Positions 33,552 to 47,204 are shown, counted from the stretch's first letter. The stretch is 64,000 nucleotides of DNA from Thermococcus peptonophilus (GCF_001592435.1 NZ_CP014750.1:744001-808000), one strand, 5' to 3'. The notes: generated by a model not told the origin, from the sequence alone. Translations and numbers: made by a program.

Positions 33552-34424
33552 GTGGAAGTTGAACTGTTGAGGAGTCAGGTCTTCTTCCCAGCGTCGCTGG
33601 AGATACAGGAAGAGCTCCTGAAGGCTGGCTTTAAAGTTCCATACGACAGAGAGAGCGGGAGGAAAACATCCGTCCCAGTGGTCGTTAGCTCAAGAGAACC
33701 GAGAAAAATTAGGGAATCGAGGCTGCTGAAGGCCAGAGAATACGAGAGCGACGGGAAGCTCGCCCTTCTCCCAGAAGAGCAGGCGGTGATCGAACTTGAC
33801 ATAACTGAGAAAGGCTTCCTCGTGCTGAAGCCGAAGCTCATGGAGTACCACCTTGAGGAGATGGGATTTCTTTCCGTACCCCCGAGGTTCTGGGGGACGT
33901 GGGCAAGCTTTTCGCTTCCATTTTCAGGGTATGAGAGCATCGTTGAAGAGTTCAGCGACTTCAGAGATGAAGAAGCCAGGGGCATCCAGCTTGCCTCCAA
34001 GGGTTCTGGGAGCAGAATAGAGGTTTACGCTTACAAGGGGAGAAGCAGAAAAGACCTCGGAATACCAGTTTTCGGTTACGCCCTCGGACTTCACGGATTG
34101 ACCCTAGCGGATGAATACCTTAGAGATAAAGCAGGGGAGAACGAAGTTCCAGAGGAGAGGCTCCGCTACCTAAAGCTCGGGCTGAAGAAGAGAAAGGAGA
34201 CAAAAGCAGGCTTGAAAGTCGGCGTAGTCTGGGAAAATGGTAAGCCGACCGAGATAACCTTGAAGCTCACGACCACAGAGCCAAGGGTAAGGATACAGGG
34301 CCTCTATGGAGAGTTGATTGGGAAGTCGAGGGGAGAACTGACGAAAACAGGGGAGTGGTACGTTGTCATACACGCTGGGGACTTCATAAACGCCCTTGAG
34401 AGCGTGTGCAGGGCTTTCGGATGA
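33552..34424 (+). CDS. conserved hypothetical protein
   Basis: About 290 residues from a GTG at 33552, with AGGTGA 5 bp upstream; an in-frame GTG at 33543 overlaps that SD. A TATA box (AAAGTTATAAAG, about 33495-33506) is present. No recognised family. It is mixed alpha/beta with an acidic-basic middle (KGRSRKDLGIPVF) and a C-terminal half rich in beta strands (EITLKLTTTEPRVRI). No signal peptide or membrane segment. It is followed, about 50 bp later, by a polyprenol-kinase-like gene with its own TATA box. Confidence 0.6.
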   Translation: MEVELLRSQVFFPASLEIQEELLKAGFKVPYDRESGRKTSVPVVVSSREPRKIRESRLLKAREYESDGKLALLPEEQAVIELDITEKGFLVLKPKLMEYHLEEMGFLSVPPRFWGTWASFSLPFSGYESIVEEFSDFRDEEARGIQLASKGSGSRIEVYAYKGRSRKDLGIPVFGYALGLHGLTLADEYLRDKAGENEVPEERLRYLKLGLKKRKETKAGLKVGVVWENGKPTEITLKLTTTEPRVRIQGLYGELIGKSRGELTKTGEWYVVIHAGDFINALESVCRAFG

Positions 34425-34428
34425 GCAA

Positions 34429-34439
34429 GGTATATAACC
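34429..34439 (+). promoter_or_regulatory. TATA box for the polyprenol-kinase-like gene
   Basis: GGTATATAACC lies about 40 bp before the GTG start at 34474. Confidence 0.6.
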
Positions 34440-34473
34440 TTCCCAACGCTTTTTCATCTTTGGTGAATATAGA

Positions 34474-35085
34474 GTGGACTTTAGCTGGGTTCCCTACGCA
34501 CTAATTGGGGCCTCTATCATAGTTGAGACCATCTGGCTTACAAAGTACCTCGGGCAGGAATGGGCCTGGGTGAACAGGAAGCTCATACACTTCAGCATTG
34601 TGCCCGCGATCTTGATGTTTTACTATGGACTCATTCCAAAGGAGATATTCGCACCAGCTGCTTTTGCCTTCGGTCTCGCACAGCTGTGGCCCCACCTAAA
34701 GCGGAGCGAATTCTCGTGGTATCAGCTCCAGAACAACTACGGCGAAGTATTCTTCGCCTTCTCCGCCGCCGGAATAAGCTATTTCATGCCAGTGGACTAT
34801 GCAACTGCCCTTCTTTTAGCTATGGCGATAAGCGACGGGATTACCGGGATAATCAGGCACTACTACTTCAAGAGAGACGGCTTCAATGTGAAGCTCAAGA
34901 AGCACTGGACAGGGAGCTTGGGCTATTTAATAACGGCAGTTATAATCGCGATGGCTCTTCTCCAGGGGGGCACAATAGGAAAAATAGGGTGGGCATTCGC
35001 ACTCATGCTCGCGGAGTACCAGCCGTGGATAGACGACAACCTCGCAGTTCCACTCGTTGGATCGGTTCTCTATCTCCTCTACTGA
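34474..35085 (+). CDS. diacylglycerol/polyprenol kinase-family membrane protein
   Basis: 203 residues with about six membrane helices. The start is a GTG with GGTGA 7 bp upstream. The conserved motifs of the CTP-dependent lipid-kinase family (dolichol kinase, VTE5, DGK1) can be seen: NRKLIHFSIVP near the N-terminus and AISDGITGIIRHYYFKRDG followed by KHWTGSLGYL. It may phosphorylate dolichol or geranylgeraniol for lipid or glycan synthesis. It overlaps the convergent DUF366 gene by 7 bp. Confidence 0.75.
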   Translation: MDFSWVPYALIGASIIVETIWLTKYLGQEWAWVNRKLIHFSIVPAILMFYYGLIPKEIFAPAAFAFGLAQLWPHLKRSEFSWYQLQNNYGEVFFAFSAAGISYFMPVDYATALLLAMAISDGITGIIRHYYFKRDGFNVKLKKHWTGSLGYLITAVIIAMALLQGGTIGKIGWAFALMLAEYQPWIDDNLAVPLVGSVLYLLY

Positions 35086-35645
35086 GCCCATCTGACCTTG
35101 AGGCTGTCCTTCTTTACCTTGTTGAACTCCTCAACGAGAGCCTTACCGGTTCTCTCCATGAATTCGTCGACATTAGTTATGCCGAGCTCCTTCAAGCCTA
35201 TAGCCTCAACGCCCTCTGGAATTCCCCTAGCCTCAACATTTATACCGATGTGTATTTTCACGCTGACGGGGGAAACGGTGGCTATCGAGATGCTTAGCTT
35301 CTTTCCGTCCACGTAGATGTCGTCGCCCTTCCTTTCCGTCTTTACTCCGTATTCAGACAGAACCTCACACAGCTTCGCTATGAAGAGCTTCTGGAGGGTC
35401 GAGGCAAAGAGGGTGTTTACGAGGTCAAAGACCTCGATAATGTAGTGCACCATGTCGTCGCTCTTTATTTCCTTGCTCTGGCGGAGGTCTTCGATGTCTA
35501 TCATCTCATCCACTTTGACGTCGCACTTCCCTCGGAAGACTACAACCGAGTTGCCGAGGATTCCAAAGTTTCTGTAGGCCCAGTGGCTTTGAATTGCTGA
35601 GCCGTCATAATCTATCCGTCTGCCCCTAACGATAAGAAGTTCCAT
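35079..35645 (-). CDS. DUF366 protein
   Basis: 188 residues from the ATG at 35645 (SD GAGGTGA). It matches my recollection of archaeal DUF366: MELLIVRGRRIDYDGSAI at the start, WAYRNFGILGNSVVVFRG and a later strand-rich segment SISIATVSPVSVKIHIGIN. The function is not established. It lies 5 bp after the HAD phosphatase gene, likely in the same transcript. Confidence 0.7.
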   Translation of the reverse strand: MELLIVRGRRIDYDGSAIQSHWAYRNFGILGNSVVVFRGKCDVKVDEMIDIEDLRQSKEIKSDDMVHYIIEVFDLVNTLFASTLQKLFIAKLCEVLSEYGVKTERKGDDIYVDGKKLSISIATVSPVSVKIHIGINVEARGIPEGVEAIGLKELGITNVDEFMERTGKALVEEFNKVKKDSLKVRWAQ

Positions 35646-35650
35646 CCCAA

Positions 35651-36133
35651 TCACCTCAGTCCAGCTTTTTGAGGAGTTGTTGTAAGCTCCTCAAAAGACT
35701 TTACGTCAACCCACATGTGAATGAAGTCCACCTCTGGAAGTTCCATCTTGATCTTGTCCATGTGAATTGCCCTATCATCGACATAAATGACGTCGTCGAT
35801 GGTGTAGCCGATCGATTCGAGCTCCTCGATGGTTCTCCGTATCATATCGGCCTTGTCAGGGTGGCCCTCGATTTTCGGAAAGAGGAAGTAGCCCCAGAGG
35901 CCGAAACCCTCCAGAATAGGTCTGACCTTCTCCTCAATATTCCAGCTGGCTATCGAGAGGAGAAAGCGCTCGCTAGCCCACTCAAGGAACTCGCGGACGC
36001 CTGGGAACAAATGCAGCTCCTCACCGTAGGGATCAACGAGGTAGTCGCTATGAAACTCATAGGGTGGGATAAGTCGAGAAGCGTCTTCGTGATCCCAGAG
36101 AGTTCCATCAAGGTCAAGAATCAATAGCCTCAT
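35651..36133 (-). CDS. HAD-superfamily phosphatase (MDP-1/class III like)
   Basis: 160 residues from the ATG at 36133. Motif I is LLILDLDGTLWD, motif II is SIASWN, and motif III/IV is DVIYVDDRAIHMDKI. The W after DGTL and the compact size resemble magnesium-dependent phosphatase-1. It could hydrolyse a phosphosugar or act in protein repair. A TATA-like CTGTTAAATTG lies about 30 bp upstream. Confidence 0.8.
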   Translation of the reverse strand: MRLLILDLDGTLWDHEDASRLIPPYEFHSDYLVDPYGEELHLFPGVREFLEWASERFLLSIASWNIEEKVRPILEGFGLWGYFLFPKIEGHPDKADMIRRTIEELESIGYTIDDVIYVDDRAIHMDKIKMELPEVDFIHMWVDVKSFEELTTTPQKAGLR

Positions 36134-36236
36134 GCAAACCACAAAAAGATCTCAATGAGTGACAATTTAACAGTTACTATTCAGAATAAACAGGAATGTA
36201 ACCAATACTTATCATTGCAGTCAATCACAATGATCA

Positions 36237-36255
36237 TGAAAAATCAGGATTTTCA
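36237..36255 (-). terminator. possible 3' hairpin/terminator of the rRNA operon
   Basis: On the minus strand TGAAAATC and GATTTTTCA form an 8-bp stem with one bulged base and a T5 run, about 20 bp after the 23S processing stem. It could mark the transcript end. Archaeal terminators are mainly T-tracts, so this is tentative. Confidence 0.35.
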
Positions 36256-36273
36256 GAAGAGTTATTAGGGCTT

Positions 36274-36299
36274 GAGGGCCGTGCATAGGCGAGCTGGTC
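36274..36299. repeat. pre-23S processing stem, 3' arm
   Basis: These 26 bases (GAGGGCCGTGCATAGGCGAG...) are the exact reverse complement of 39355-39380 on the other side of 23S. After a short unpaired stretch the pairing resumes with ACGTCCCGCCCGGT against ACCGGGCGGGACGT, forming a bulge-helix-bulge-like structure that the archaeal splicing endonuclease is known to cut. Confidence 0.9.
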
Positions 36300-36311
36300 T
36301 CTCAGACGTCC

Positions 36312-39345
<3,034 letters not shown>

Positions 39346-39354
39346 CGTTTCCTG

Positions 39355-39380
39355 GACCAGCTCGCCTATGCACGGCCCTC
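39355..39380. repeat. pre-23S processing stem, 5' arm
   Basis: Exact reverse complement of 36274-36299 over 26 bases. It lies between tRNA-Ala and the 23S 5' end in the transcript. Confidence 0.9.
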
Positions 39381-39448
39381 ATCGTGACCCCTGTTCGGGG
39401 TCTCAGGCCCTTCCACCCCAAGCGGAGCTTGGGATGTGCACCTCTTCG

Positions 39449-39525
39449 TGGTGGACCGGCCGGGATTCGAACCCGGGGCCTTCGGCTTGCAAAGCCGACG
39501 CTCTCCCAGGCTGAGCTACCGGCCC
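39449..39525 (-). tRNA. tRNA-Ala (TGC) in the 16S-23S spacer
   Basis: Minus-strand cloverleaf with acceptor GGGCCGG/CCGGTCC, anticodon stem TCGGC/GCCGA around TTTGCAA (anticodon TGC), T-arm CCGGG-TTCGAAT-CCCGG, discriminator A and encoded CCA. A spacer tRNA-Ala is standard for Euryarchaea. Confidence 0.97.
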
Positions 39526-39531
39526 ACAGAT

Positions 39532-39548
39532 GGCAGGCCCGACATCCC
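39532..39548. repeat. pre-16S processing stem, 3' arm
   Basis: GGCAGGCCCGACATCCC is the exact reverse complement of 41138-41154. Pairing resumes further in (CCCCGGACGGGA at about 39556-39567 with its complement near 41119-41130), separated by unmatched bases, giving an interrupted stem that encloses 16S. Confidence 0.85.
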
Positions 39549-39576
39549 TTAAACCCCCCGGACGGGATTTCCGGCG

Positions 39577-41067
<1,491 letters not shown>

Positions 41068-41466
41068 TGAGCAAGGAGTACGGCCGGTGGGACTTCCCTT
41101 GGCGGGAAGTACCATAATTCCCGTCCGGGGTTTGGTCGGGATGTCGGGCCTGCCTTACCCCCGAGGGATCCGCCTTTCGGCGTTTCCTCGGGAGCGCACC
41201 TTTTTGTGACCCGGGCTGGAGGGCGGGGTTCATAGGGGGTGCTTTGCACCCGTTCCCCCCGACGCCGCCGTCATGGCGCCCGGGTTTCGTCGCGCCCTGT
41301 TCGGGCGCTCCACCCTATAGGGATGAACCCTTGCAGTGAAAAATTTTTGCAAAACCTTTGAGAGACCGTATTTTTGAAAATAAAGCTGTCAAAACTGAGC
41401 TTCAAAATTCGAGAAAATTAGCATAAAAACGTCAAAACACAGCCAGGACAGAACCAATTGCAAAGG
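41068..41466 (-). promoter_or_regulatory. rRNA operon leader and upstream region
   Basis: This stretch of about 400 bp has no gene. 41068-41330 is GC-rich leader that holds the 5' arm of the 16S stem (41138-41154) and hairpins such as CCCGAGGGA...TCCTCGGG around 41159-41190. 41338-41450 is abruptly AT-rich and should carry the rRNA promoter; AAAATTTTTC at about 41340-41350 is a TATA candidate, but I cannot fix it. The Prs gene ends at 41467. Confidence 0.55.
41138..41154. repeat. pre-16S processing stem, 5' arm
   Basis: GGGATGTCGGGCCTGCC pairs exactly with 39532-39548 across the 16S gene. Confidence 0.85.
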
Positions 41467-42309
41467 TCAACCAAGTTTCACCAACTCAGGCACTATGCTT
41501 ATCCTCGATACCGGAGTCGGTATGGTGTTGGTGACGGCGAGCTCATCAACGGCACTGCTTACCCTCTCTATTGCCCCCTCGGCAAAGACACCGTGCGTTG
41601 CAGAAACGTAAATTTTCTTAGCCCCAAGCTTCCTCAACAGTTCAGCGGCCCTCACCATGGTGCCGCCCGTGCTGATTATGTCATCCACTATCAGGACGTT
41701 TTTGCCCTTCACATCAACATCAACTGGACGCATCTCAACTTCTGTTGGTGATATCCTGCGCTTCTCAAAGTGGCTGTACTCGAGGCCAAGGACTCCCGCA
41801 ACAGCTCTGGCTCTCTCAAGTGCCCCCCTGTCGGGTGCGAGCACAAGGCCGTCCCCCAGCTTCTCACGGAAGTACTCCCCAATAACTCTGGCTGGCGAAA
41901 CATTGACTGCCTTTCCAGGGAAGAACTTGAGGGTTTCCGGGTTGTGGATGTCGAAGACGTAAAGCTCCTCGTAGTAGATGCCGAGCGTCCTCATGACCGC
42001 CCTGACGCTTATCGGCTCTCCATCCTTGGTCACCCTGTCCTGCCTGCTGTAGGCGAAGTAGGGAACGACCAGCTTTAGCTTCCCAAAGCCTTTCTCCCTC
42101 AGAGCGTCCCCGAGAAGGAGCAGTTCGACTATCTTCTCGTCCTGTGGATAGAAGGTTGAGCTTACGACTGTTGCCTCTTCCCCGTTGCCCATAACCCTCA
42201 CGTACTTCTCGCCGTCAGGGAAGCGTTTTATCTCGACGTCAATAATCTCAGCACCAGCATTCCTGAGCTCATCCTCGAAGTGCTTTCCGCCGCTACCCAG
42301 AAGGAACAT
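41467..42309 (-). CDS. prs: ribose-phosphate pyrophosphokinase (PRPP synthetase)
   Basis: 280 residues. Makes PRPP from ribose-5-phosphate and ATP for nucleotide, His and Trp synthesis. Motifs: YFAYSRQDR (ATP), [12 protein letters not shown], the flexible loop [13 protein letters not shown] and the PRPP loop [13 protein letters not shown]. Its length, shorter than bacterial Prs, is normal for archaea. GGGGGTGG SD before the ATG. It starts 54 bp after the DUF1614 gene. Confidence 0.95.
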   Translation of the reverse strand: MFLLGSGGKHFEDELRNAGAEIIDVEIKRFPDGEKYVRVMGNGEEATVVSSTFYPQDEKIVELLLLGDALREKGFGKLKLVVPYFAYSRQDRVTKDGEPISVRAVMRTLGIYYEELYVFDIHNPETLKFFPGKAVNVSPARVIGEYFREKLGDGLVLAPDRGALERARAVAGVLGLEYSHFEKRRISPTEVEMRPVDVDVKGKNVLIVDDIISTGGTMVRAAELLRKLGAKKIYVSATHGVFAEGAIERVSSAVDELAVTNTIPTPVSRISIVPELVKLG

Positions 42310-42363
42310 CCAACCACCCCCTTTGCCGGATTCCTGTCGAATTTACTCCTTATAAACCCACCG

Positions 42364-43083
42364 TCATACCAGGAGGACGGCAATAACCCCCGCCAAGAAC
42401 ACACCATCGAAAGTGCCCGCTCCACCTATGCTAACCATTGGAGCACCGAGGTACTTCAGCTTCCCCCAGTTCATTATGTCCGCTCCAAGGAGGGCACCAA
42501 GGGTTCCGCTGACGTAGGCAACCAGGGTTGGGTTTCCATCCCCAAGCAGCCACCCGAGGAGGACTGCAACGAGAGGTGGTACAATTGAAGGCATTGCTAT
42601 GCCTACACCCCTAACTGGTACAGAGACCGCGTTGCATATGAGCGCCGCTATCAGGACTGCAAGGGTGGTGTTGAAGAGTAGGTCGTACTGTCCCAGCATT
42701 GCAATTCGAATAAGCTCGTAGAGGACTATGCTCAGCGGAACCAGCGCACCGCCGACGTTTATCGAGATTATCATTCTCCGCTCTTCCATCTCAAAGTACG
42801 GAATTGGGTAAAGGAATCCAAAGAAGCTGACTTCTCTCAATTTGATAACGGGTTCATAAGCTCTCTCCTCTGCTATCGGGATGTTTATGAAGCTCCCAAT
42901 GAGGGCAAAGATGAACATCGTAAGGGCCACTCCTAGCGGGAGTCCCAGCCTCTGGAACGCAACGAGAACTGCCCCAGAGAAGAAAGCAAACACAACTACC
43001 AGAAAGAGGCCGAGGAGCAGGAGAACAGGCCAGCGGAGGGCTGGGAAAAAGAGGGCTAATCTTTGAGGACCACGTTTGCCCAT
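42364..43083 (-). CDS. DUF1614 integral membrane protein
   Basis: 239 residues with seven or so membrane helices and a small loop containing AEERAYEPVIKLREV. Matches archaeal DUF1614, whose function is unknown. Its N-terminus overlaps the end of the ASCH gene by 28 bp; GGGGGT SD lies in that overlap. C-terminal helices are Gly/Ala-rich (SIGGAGTFDGVFLAGVIAVLL), as in transporters, but there is no clear carrier signature. Confidence 0.7.
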   Translation of the reverse strand: MGKRGPQRLALFFPALRWPVLLLLGLFLVVVFAFFSGAVLVAFQRLGLPLGVALTMFIFALIGSFINIPIAEERAYEPVIKLREVSFFGFLYPIPYFEMEERRMIISINVGGALVPLSIVLYELIRIAMLGQYDLLFNTTLAVLIAALICNAVSVPVRGVGIAMPSIVPPLVAVLLGWLLGDGNPTLVAYVSGTLGALLGADIMNWGKLKYLGAPMVSIGGAGTFDGVFLAGVIAVLLV

Positions 43084-43421
43084 ATCTGGACCCCCTTGGC
43101 CATCTCAACTTCCTTCGGCTTCTCAAACTTCTCAGCGTTCTTAAAGACCCACGCGTAGAGCGGTTTTCCATTGGAATATTCCTTCAAGAATTCAGGCTTG
43201 GCTCGGTGCTTATCAAAGTACTCTGCAAGCTCCTCTGGAGAAAAAGGCCCCAGAACGTCTACGAGCTCTGCCTTTCCTATGGCCTTCCCATTGCTTATGA
43301 TGAGCACCTCTCCTCTTATCTTCGTCCTAGACTTTCGTATCTCCCACACCTTCTCGCCCTCAACGATGAGGGTCGCGTATGGCTCCCTAACTATCAGTCC
43401 TTTCTTCTTCTCAGTCATCAT
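43056..43421 (-). CDS. ASCH-domain protein
   Basis: 121 residues covering one ASCH domain: the hallmark GLIVREPYATLIVEGEKVWEIRKSRTK motif region at the N-terminus, then GEVLIISNGKAIGKAEL and the C-terminal strand. ASCH is related to PUA and is thought to bind RNA or modified nucleotides. The ATG at 43421 is followed by a second ATG. Overlap with DUF1614 suggests cotranscription. Confidence 0.8.
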   Translation of the reverse strand: MMTEKKKGLIVREPYATLIVEGEKVWEIRKSRTKIRGEVLIISNGKAIGKAELVDVLGPFSPEELAEYFDKHRAKPEFLKEYSNGKPLYAWVFKNAEKFEKPKEVEMAKGVQIWANVVLKD

Positions 43422-43507
43422 GCTGAACTACCCGTAACCCTTAATAAAGCCAACGCCAAGTAAACTTTAAGTTCATCCTATCGAAACTTCCCGAGGAGGT
43501 CATGCCG

Positions 43508-44143
43508 ATGAAGACCATATGGTACGGTCATTCCTGCTTCTGGATAGAGACGAAGGGAGTGAAGTTCCTCATAGACCCGTATCCGGAGGTTGACGACGAC
43601 AGGATAGGTGACGTGGACTACATCCTGATAACCCACGAGCACACGGACCATTATGGAAAAGTCGAACTGCTCTCAAGGCTCAGGGATGCAACTGTCATAG
43701 GGCCGAAGCAGGTGTACCTTATGGCGGTAGCCGAGGGCGTCACCAAGGCGAGGGAGATTGACTCCGGGCAGACAATAGAGCTCGAAAACGGCGTCAAGGT
43801 TACTGCAATCTACGTTGAGCATCCTTCAAGCCAATACCCTCTCGGTTACATAATTGAGGGCGACAAAACGGTTTTTCACCCGGGTGACACGTACTCAACG
43901 CCCGCCTTCCAGAGGCTGAGGGGGAAGATTGACGTCCTCCTAGTGCCGATCAGCGGCCGTTCCACAGCAAACGAGAGAGAAGCAGCGCAGATAATCGAGG
44001 ACATCAGGCCCAGAATAGTCATACCAATGCACTACGGAGTTTACAACGATGAAGATCCGTCGAAGCTTGAGAGCGAGCTGAGAAAGAGAAGGATATGGGT
44101 TCGCTTTATAGAGCCAGAGCTGTACAAGGAAATCGAGGTTTGA
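43508..44143 (+). CDS. metallo-beta-lactamase-fold hydrolase (UPF0173 like)
   Basis: 211 residues from the ATG at 43508, preferred over the ATG at 43502 because GAGGAGG lies at the right distance. Metal motif THEHTDHYG, further ligands in HPGDTYS and PMHYGVY. UPF0173 proteins are generic metal-dependent hydrolases near UlaG; the substrate is unknown. It is followed 9 bp later by radB. Confidence 0.8.
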   Translation: MKTIWYGHSCFWIETKGVKFLIDPYPEVDDDRIGDVDYILITHEHTDHYGKVELLSRLRDATVIGPKQVYLMAVAEGVTKAREIDSGQTIELENGVKVTAIYVEHPSSQYPLGYIIEGDKTVFHPGDTYSTPAFQRLRGKIDVLLVPISGRSTANEREAAQIIEDIRPRIVIPMHYGVYNDEDPSKLESELRKRRIWVRFIEPELYKEIEV

Positions 44144-44152
44144 GGGAACTCC

Positions 44153-44815
44153 ATGCTCTCAACGGGCACCAAGAGCCTGGACAGTCTTCTCGGGGGCGGG
44201 TTCGCTCCCGGGGTCTTAACCCAGGTTTATGGACCTTATGCGAGCGGTAAGACGACCCTGGCCCTGCAGACCGGCCTGCTTAGTGGAAAAAAAGTAGCAT
44301 ATGTCGATACTGAGGGCGGTTTTTCTCCCGAAAGACTTGCCCAGATGGCCGAGATAAGAGGGTTAAACCCCGAAGAGGCCCTCTCAAGGTTCATTCTGTT
44401 CACCCCTTCAGATTTCAAGGAGCAGAGGCGCGTCATAGGTTCTCTGAAAAAGACCGTGGACAGCAACTTTGCACTTGTCGTCGTTGATTCAATAACCGCT
44501 CACTATAGAGCAGAGGAAAACAGAAGCGGTCTGATAGCGGAGCTGAGCAGACAGCTTCAGGTTCTCCTGTGGATAGCCCGGAAGCACAACATACCGGTAA
44601 TAGTCATTAACCAGGTTCACTTCGACAGCAGAACCGAGATGACAAAGCCCGTCGCCGAGCAGACCCTTGGCTACCGCTGTAAGGACATCCTCCGCCTCGA
44701 TAGACTGCCAAAGCCAGGACTAAGGGTGGCAGTTCTTGAGAGGCACCGCTTCAGACCCGAAGAGCTTATGGCATATTTCAGGATAACGGAGAAGGGGATA
44801 GAGGACGTTGAGTGA
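44153..44815 (+). CDS. radB: DNA repair and recombination protein RadB
   Basis: 220 residues, a short RecA/RadA-like ATPase without the N-terminal helix-hairpin-helix domain. Walker A GPYASGKTT (about 27-35), Walker B FALVVVDSITAHYRAE, loop NQVHFDSRTEM. RadB is an archaeal paralogue of RadA that modulates recombination with Hjc and the replication machinery. GAGGG SD before the ATG. RFC and HerA operon genes lie further along. Confidence 0.93.
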   Translation: MLSTGTKSLDSLLGGGFAPGVLTQVYGPYASGKTTLALQTGLLSGKKVAYVDTEGGFSPERLAQMAEIRGLNPEEALSRFILFTPSDFKEQRRVIGSLKKTVDSNFALVVVDSITAHYRAEENRSGLIAELSRQLQVLLWIARKHNIPVIVINQVHFDSRTEMTKPVAEQTLGYRCKDILRLDRLPKPGLRVAVLERHRFRPEELMAYFRITEKGIEDVE

Positions 44816-44848
44816 AAATGTCCCTGCGCCCTGTTCCATAGCAAGGAA

Positions 44849-44881
44849 TTACTGATTTTTTGTAATGTTCAAAATCAGTAA
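44849..44881. terminator. hairpin between convergent radB and fau-1
   Basis: TTACTGATTTT and AAAATCAGTAA form a perfect 11-bp inverted repeat with an 11-base loop, midway in the 143-bp gap between convergent genes. Oligo-T (or A on the other strand) flanks the loop. A two-way terminator is the simplest reading. Confidence 0.5.
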
Positions 44882-44958
44882 GGAAAACTTCAAGAGGCTA
44901 ACAACGTAAGATAAAAGGCTGAAAAAAAGGCGCAAAAGCTGGAAATCAAGACTCTGCC

Positions 44959-46374
44959 CTAAATCCTCTCAAATACCTCCTGCGTTATCCTGAGCACGGC
45001 CCTGTAGAGCTTCTCACTGATGATGCCCTCTTCGTAGTGCTCCTTGAGCTCCTCCTGGTCGATTATCTCCTTCTTGCCGTCTGGCCACTTAACTATATCA
45101 ACTTCGAGGTCAACGTAGCGAGCCCCGTCAGGATATATCTCAACGGGCGTGTTTATGTTGTAGTACTCACCCTTCAGGTTGCCGTTCTTGTCGTAATACC
45201 TGTGCACGAACCACCACTTTCCAGCTTCGAGCTCGGTTATGGCATAATCTCCAAACTCAATCGGAAGCTCAAGGCCGTCGTAGAACTTGCCCGGCTTGAG
45301 GTGTCTCTTTATTGTGACCCTGAGCGGGTTGTGGGAGACCTCCAAGACCTCTCCAGGCCCTATCCTGATCCTCTGCCCATCGGGCTTGACGTGCTCAAGG
45401 GTGAAGAGCCAGCCCTTCTTAGGCCCCTTGTTCTCCACGAGCGCCTCCCAGAAGCCCTGGTTCACCTTGACTCTCTGACCGGGAACCTTTGAGAGTATTC
45501 CCTCGGCTATCTCAACGGCAAAGCCAAGCTCCGGGTCTTTGGCCTTGAGCTGGTGGTGGCCCTCAACAGTTGGAACGACCTTGTTCCTTATCTCGTCGAG
45601 CTTTCTCTTCGCCCCGCCGCCGAACTCCACTTCATAGATGTTCCTGCCCTCAATTATCAGTGATGGGGCGAAGTATGTGTCAGCCTTTGCTAGCCTGTCA
45701 GCGAGCTTAGAGAGCCTCACAATCTCGTCCCTGAGAAGGTTCCAGTCCTTATAGGCGGCTGCAGTCCTCCAGAGAACTCCCCACCTGCCGAGGTCTATGC
45801 TGAGGCCCAGAATCCTGAGCCTCTCACGCTCCTGGTTGTCCCTTATCTTCCTCGATATCTTGACGTGTCTCTGTGCCCCTATGGGCTTCGGTATGAGGAC
45901 GGCATAGTCACCCGGTATGGTGAGAGTAGTGCTCAGGTGTGGCAGAAAGTTGTGCTTCTTGACCTGAACGAGTATTTCATCTCCCTCAACTGCATTCGGA
46001 AGTTCCTTCCTTGAGAGGGTTCCTATCGCACTCCCAAGGTCAACATAAACGTACTTCCCATCGACTTTCACAACAAGCCCCTTGTAGATGCCGTAGAGCT
46101 GGTACGGGAGTCTTCTAAAAAAGACGTCAATGAGCTCTTCTTCAAGAACCTTCTTGGCCTCTTCAACGGCATCCCCCACGAGCACAACCCCGTGTCTGTC
46201 CTTCTTATCGTAGATGTCAACGTCGAAGTCATCGTAGGTCTTCTCGAGGCCGAAGCGCTCGACGATCTTGTTGCTCGGCTGGCTGATGCCGAAGCCCCTG
46301 TCGAGGAAGAGCTTCGTCAGGGCAGTGCTGTATATCCCCCTAATCCTGACTGTAGGCCTTGTGTCTGTAGACAC
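44959..46374 (-). CDS. FAU-1-like RNA-binding protein / RNase E/G-type N-terminus
   Basis: 471 residues from a GTG at 46374 (AGGGGTG SD, 6 bp); a GTG at 46383 is alternative. An S1-like part is seen around [23 protein letters not shown], and the C-terminal DUF402-type domain includes [21 protein letters not shown]. The P. furiosus homologue FAU-1 binds AU-rich RNA and has been linked to 5S rRNA maturation. Its start overlaps the coiled-coil gene by 35 bp, so the two are probably coexpressed. Confidence 0.85.
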   Translation of the reverse strand: MSTDTRPTVRIRGIYSTALTKLFLDRGFGISQPSNKIVERFGLEKTYDDFDVDIYDKKDRHGVVLVGDAVEEAKKVLEEELIDVFFRRLPYQLYGIYKGLVVKVDGKYVYVDLGSAIGTLSRKELPNAVEGDEILVQVKKHNFLPHLSTTLTIPGDYAVLIPKPIGAQRHVKISRKIRDNQERERLRILGLSIDLGRWGVLWRTAAAYKDWNLLRDEIVRLSKLADRLAKADTYFAPSLIIEGRNIYEVEFGGGAKRKLDEIRNKVVPTVEGHHQLKAKDPELGFAVEIAEGILSKVPGQRVKVNQGFWEALVENKGPKKGWLFTLEHVKPDGQRIRIGPGEVLEVSHNPLRVTIKRHLKPGKFYDGLELPIEFGDYAITELEAGKWWFVHRYYDKNGNLKGEYYNINTPVEIYPDGARYVDLEVDIVKWPDGKKEIIDQEELKEHYEEGIISEKLYRAVLRITQEVFERI

Positions 46375-47071
46375 TTTCACCACCCCTATCCTTTTTCTCG
46401 ATTACCCCAATGAGCGCGAGTCCCTCAAGTATCTCGCCGGCCTCTCTCACTCCGCTGGCCTTCTCAACGTTTCTCGCCTCGACCCAGAGCAGGCCTTTTG
46501 CGTGCCACTCCCTCAAGGCCTGCTCGACCCTGTGAACGTCCGAGGAGTGAACATAAAGTCTGTAAAGGAACCTCTTAAGGGTCTCAAGCTGACTCCCAAT
46601 TGCCTTGGTTTTCCGGAGCTCCTCAAGTATGCTGACTGGAACCTTTTTTTGGTTTTCGCCCAGGATCGTCAGACTTTCAACCTCGGCAGAAAGCTCACTC
46701 AGGGCCTTCCGGATGGCATAATCATAGAGCCTGTGGAACTGAACCAGCCTGTCTAAAGCGGCCTTAAGCCTCGCTCTGCCTTCATAGTCGTCCCGCCCCA
46801 GAAGAGACATCACTTCTTCAAGGCGAAACTTCATCTGGTGCTCGTTCTTGTAAAGTTCCTTCGCGAGCTCTTCGACCCTTCCCCCGATCGCGGAAAGCTC
46901 CTTGTAGATGTGAGAAGCCAGTTCAAGCTTTTTGGACGAGAGCGAGTGAAGCTCCCTCACAACCTCTGCAAGCTCCTCTTCCGGTTCATATAGCCTTGAG
47001 AAGGCATCCTCGAAGGATGAATGAATCCCCTCAAAATCGCCGAGCCTAGCCTTCAGTTCCTCAACGTCCAT
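46340..47071 (-). CDS. coiled-coil protein with possible C-terminal winged helix
   Basis: 243 residues from the ATG at 47071 (GGGGGTG SD). Residues ~5-165 are almost wholly helical with heptad-like Leu/Glu/Lys patterns. The C-terminus ([37 protein letters not shown]) resembles a winged-helix domain. No named family. The 35-bp overlap with the FAU-1 gene suggests a linked role in RNA metabolism; this is inference. Confidence 0.6.
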   Translation of the reverse strand: MDVEELKARLGDFEGIHSSFEDAFSRLYEPEEELAEVVRELHSLSSKKLELASHIYKELSAIGGRVEELAKELYKNEHQMKFRLEEVMSLLGRDDYEGRARLKAALDRLVQFHRLYDYAIRKALSELSAEVESLTILGENQKKVPVSILEELRKTKAIGSQLETLKRFLYRLYVHSSDVHRVEQALREWHAKGLLWVEARNVEKASGVREAGEILEGLALIGVIEKKDRGGESVYRHKAYSQD

Positions 47072-47204
47072 CGGCACCCCCTAACTCTAAGTTGCAACTA
47101 CCACTACTTTTACTTTTCCATCGGAAAGACACAAGTCTGGGAAACATAATCGCTTAACCGAAACCCTTTTTTAAGCTCATCCATAATACAGATGGGTGAA
47201 TGGA

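Noticed and set aside
39380-39448. 5S rRNA or another gene in the 16S-23S spacer or after 23S
   Set aside because: Only tRNA-Ala and the processing stems are visible. Thermococcales encode 5S elsewhere.
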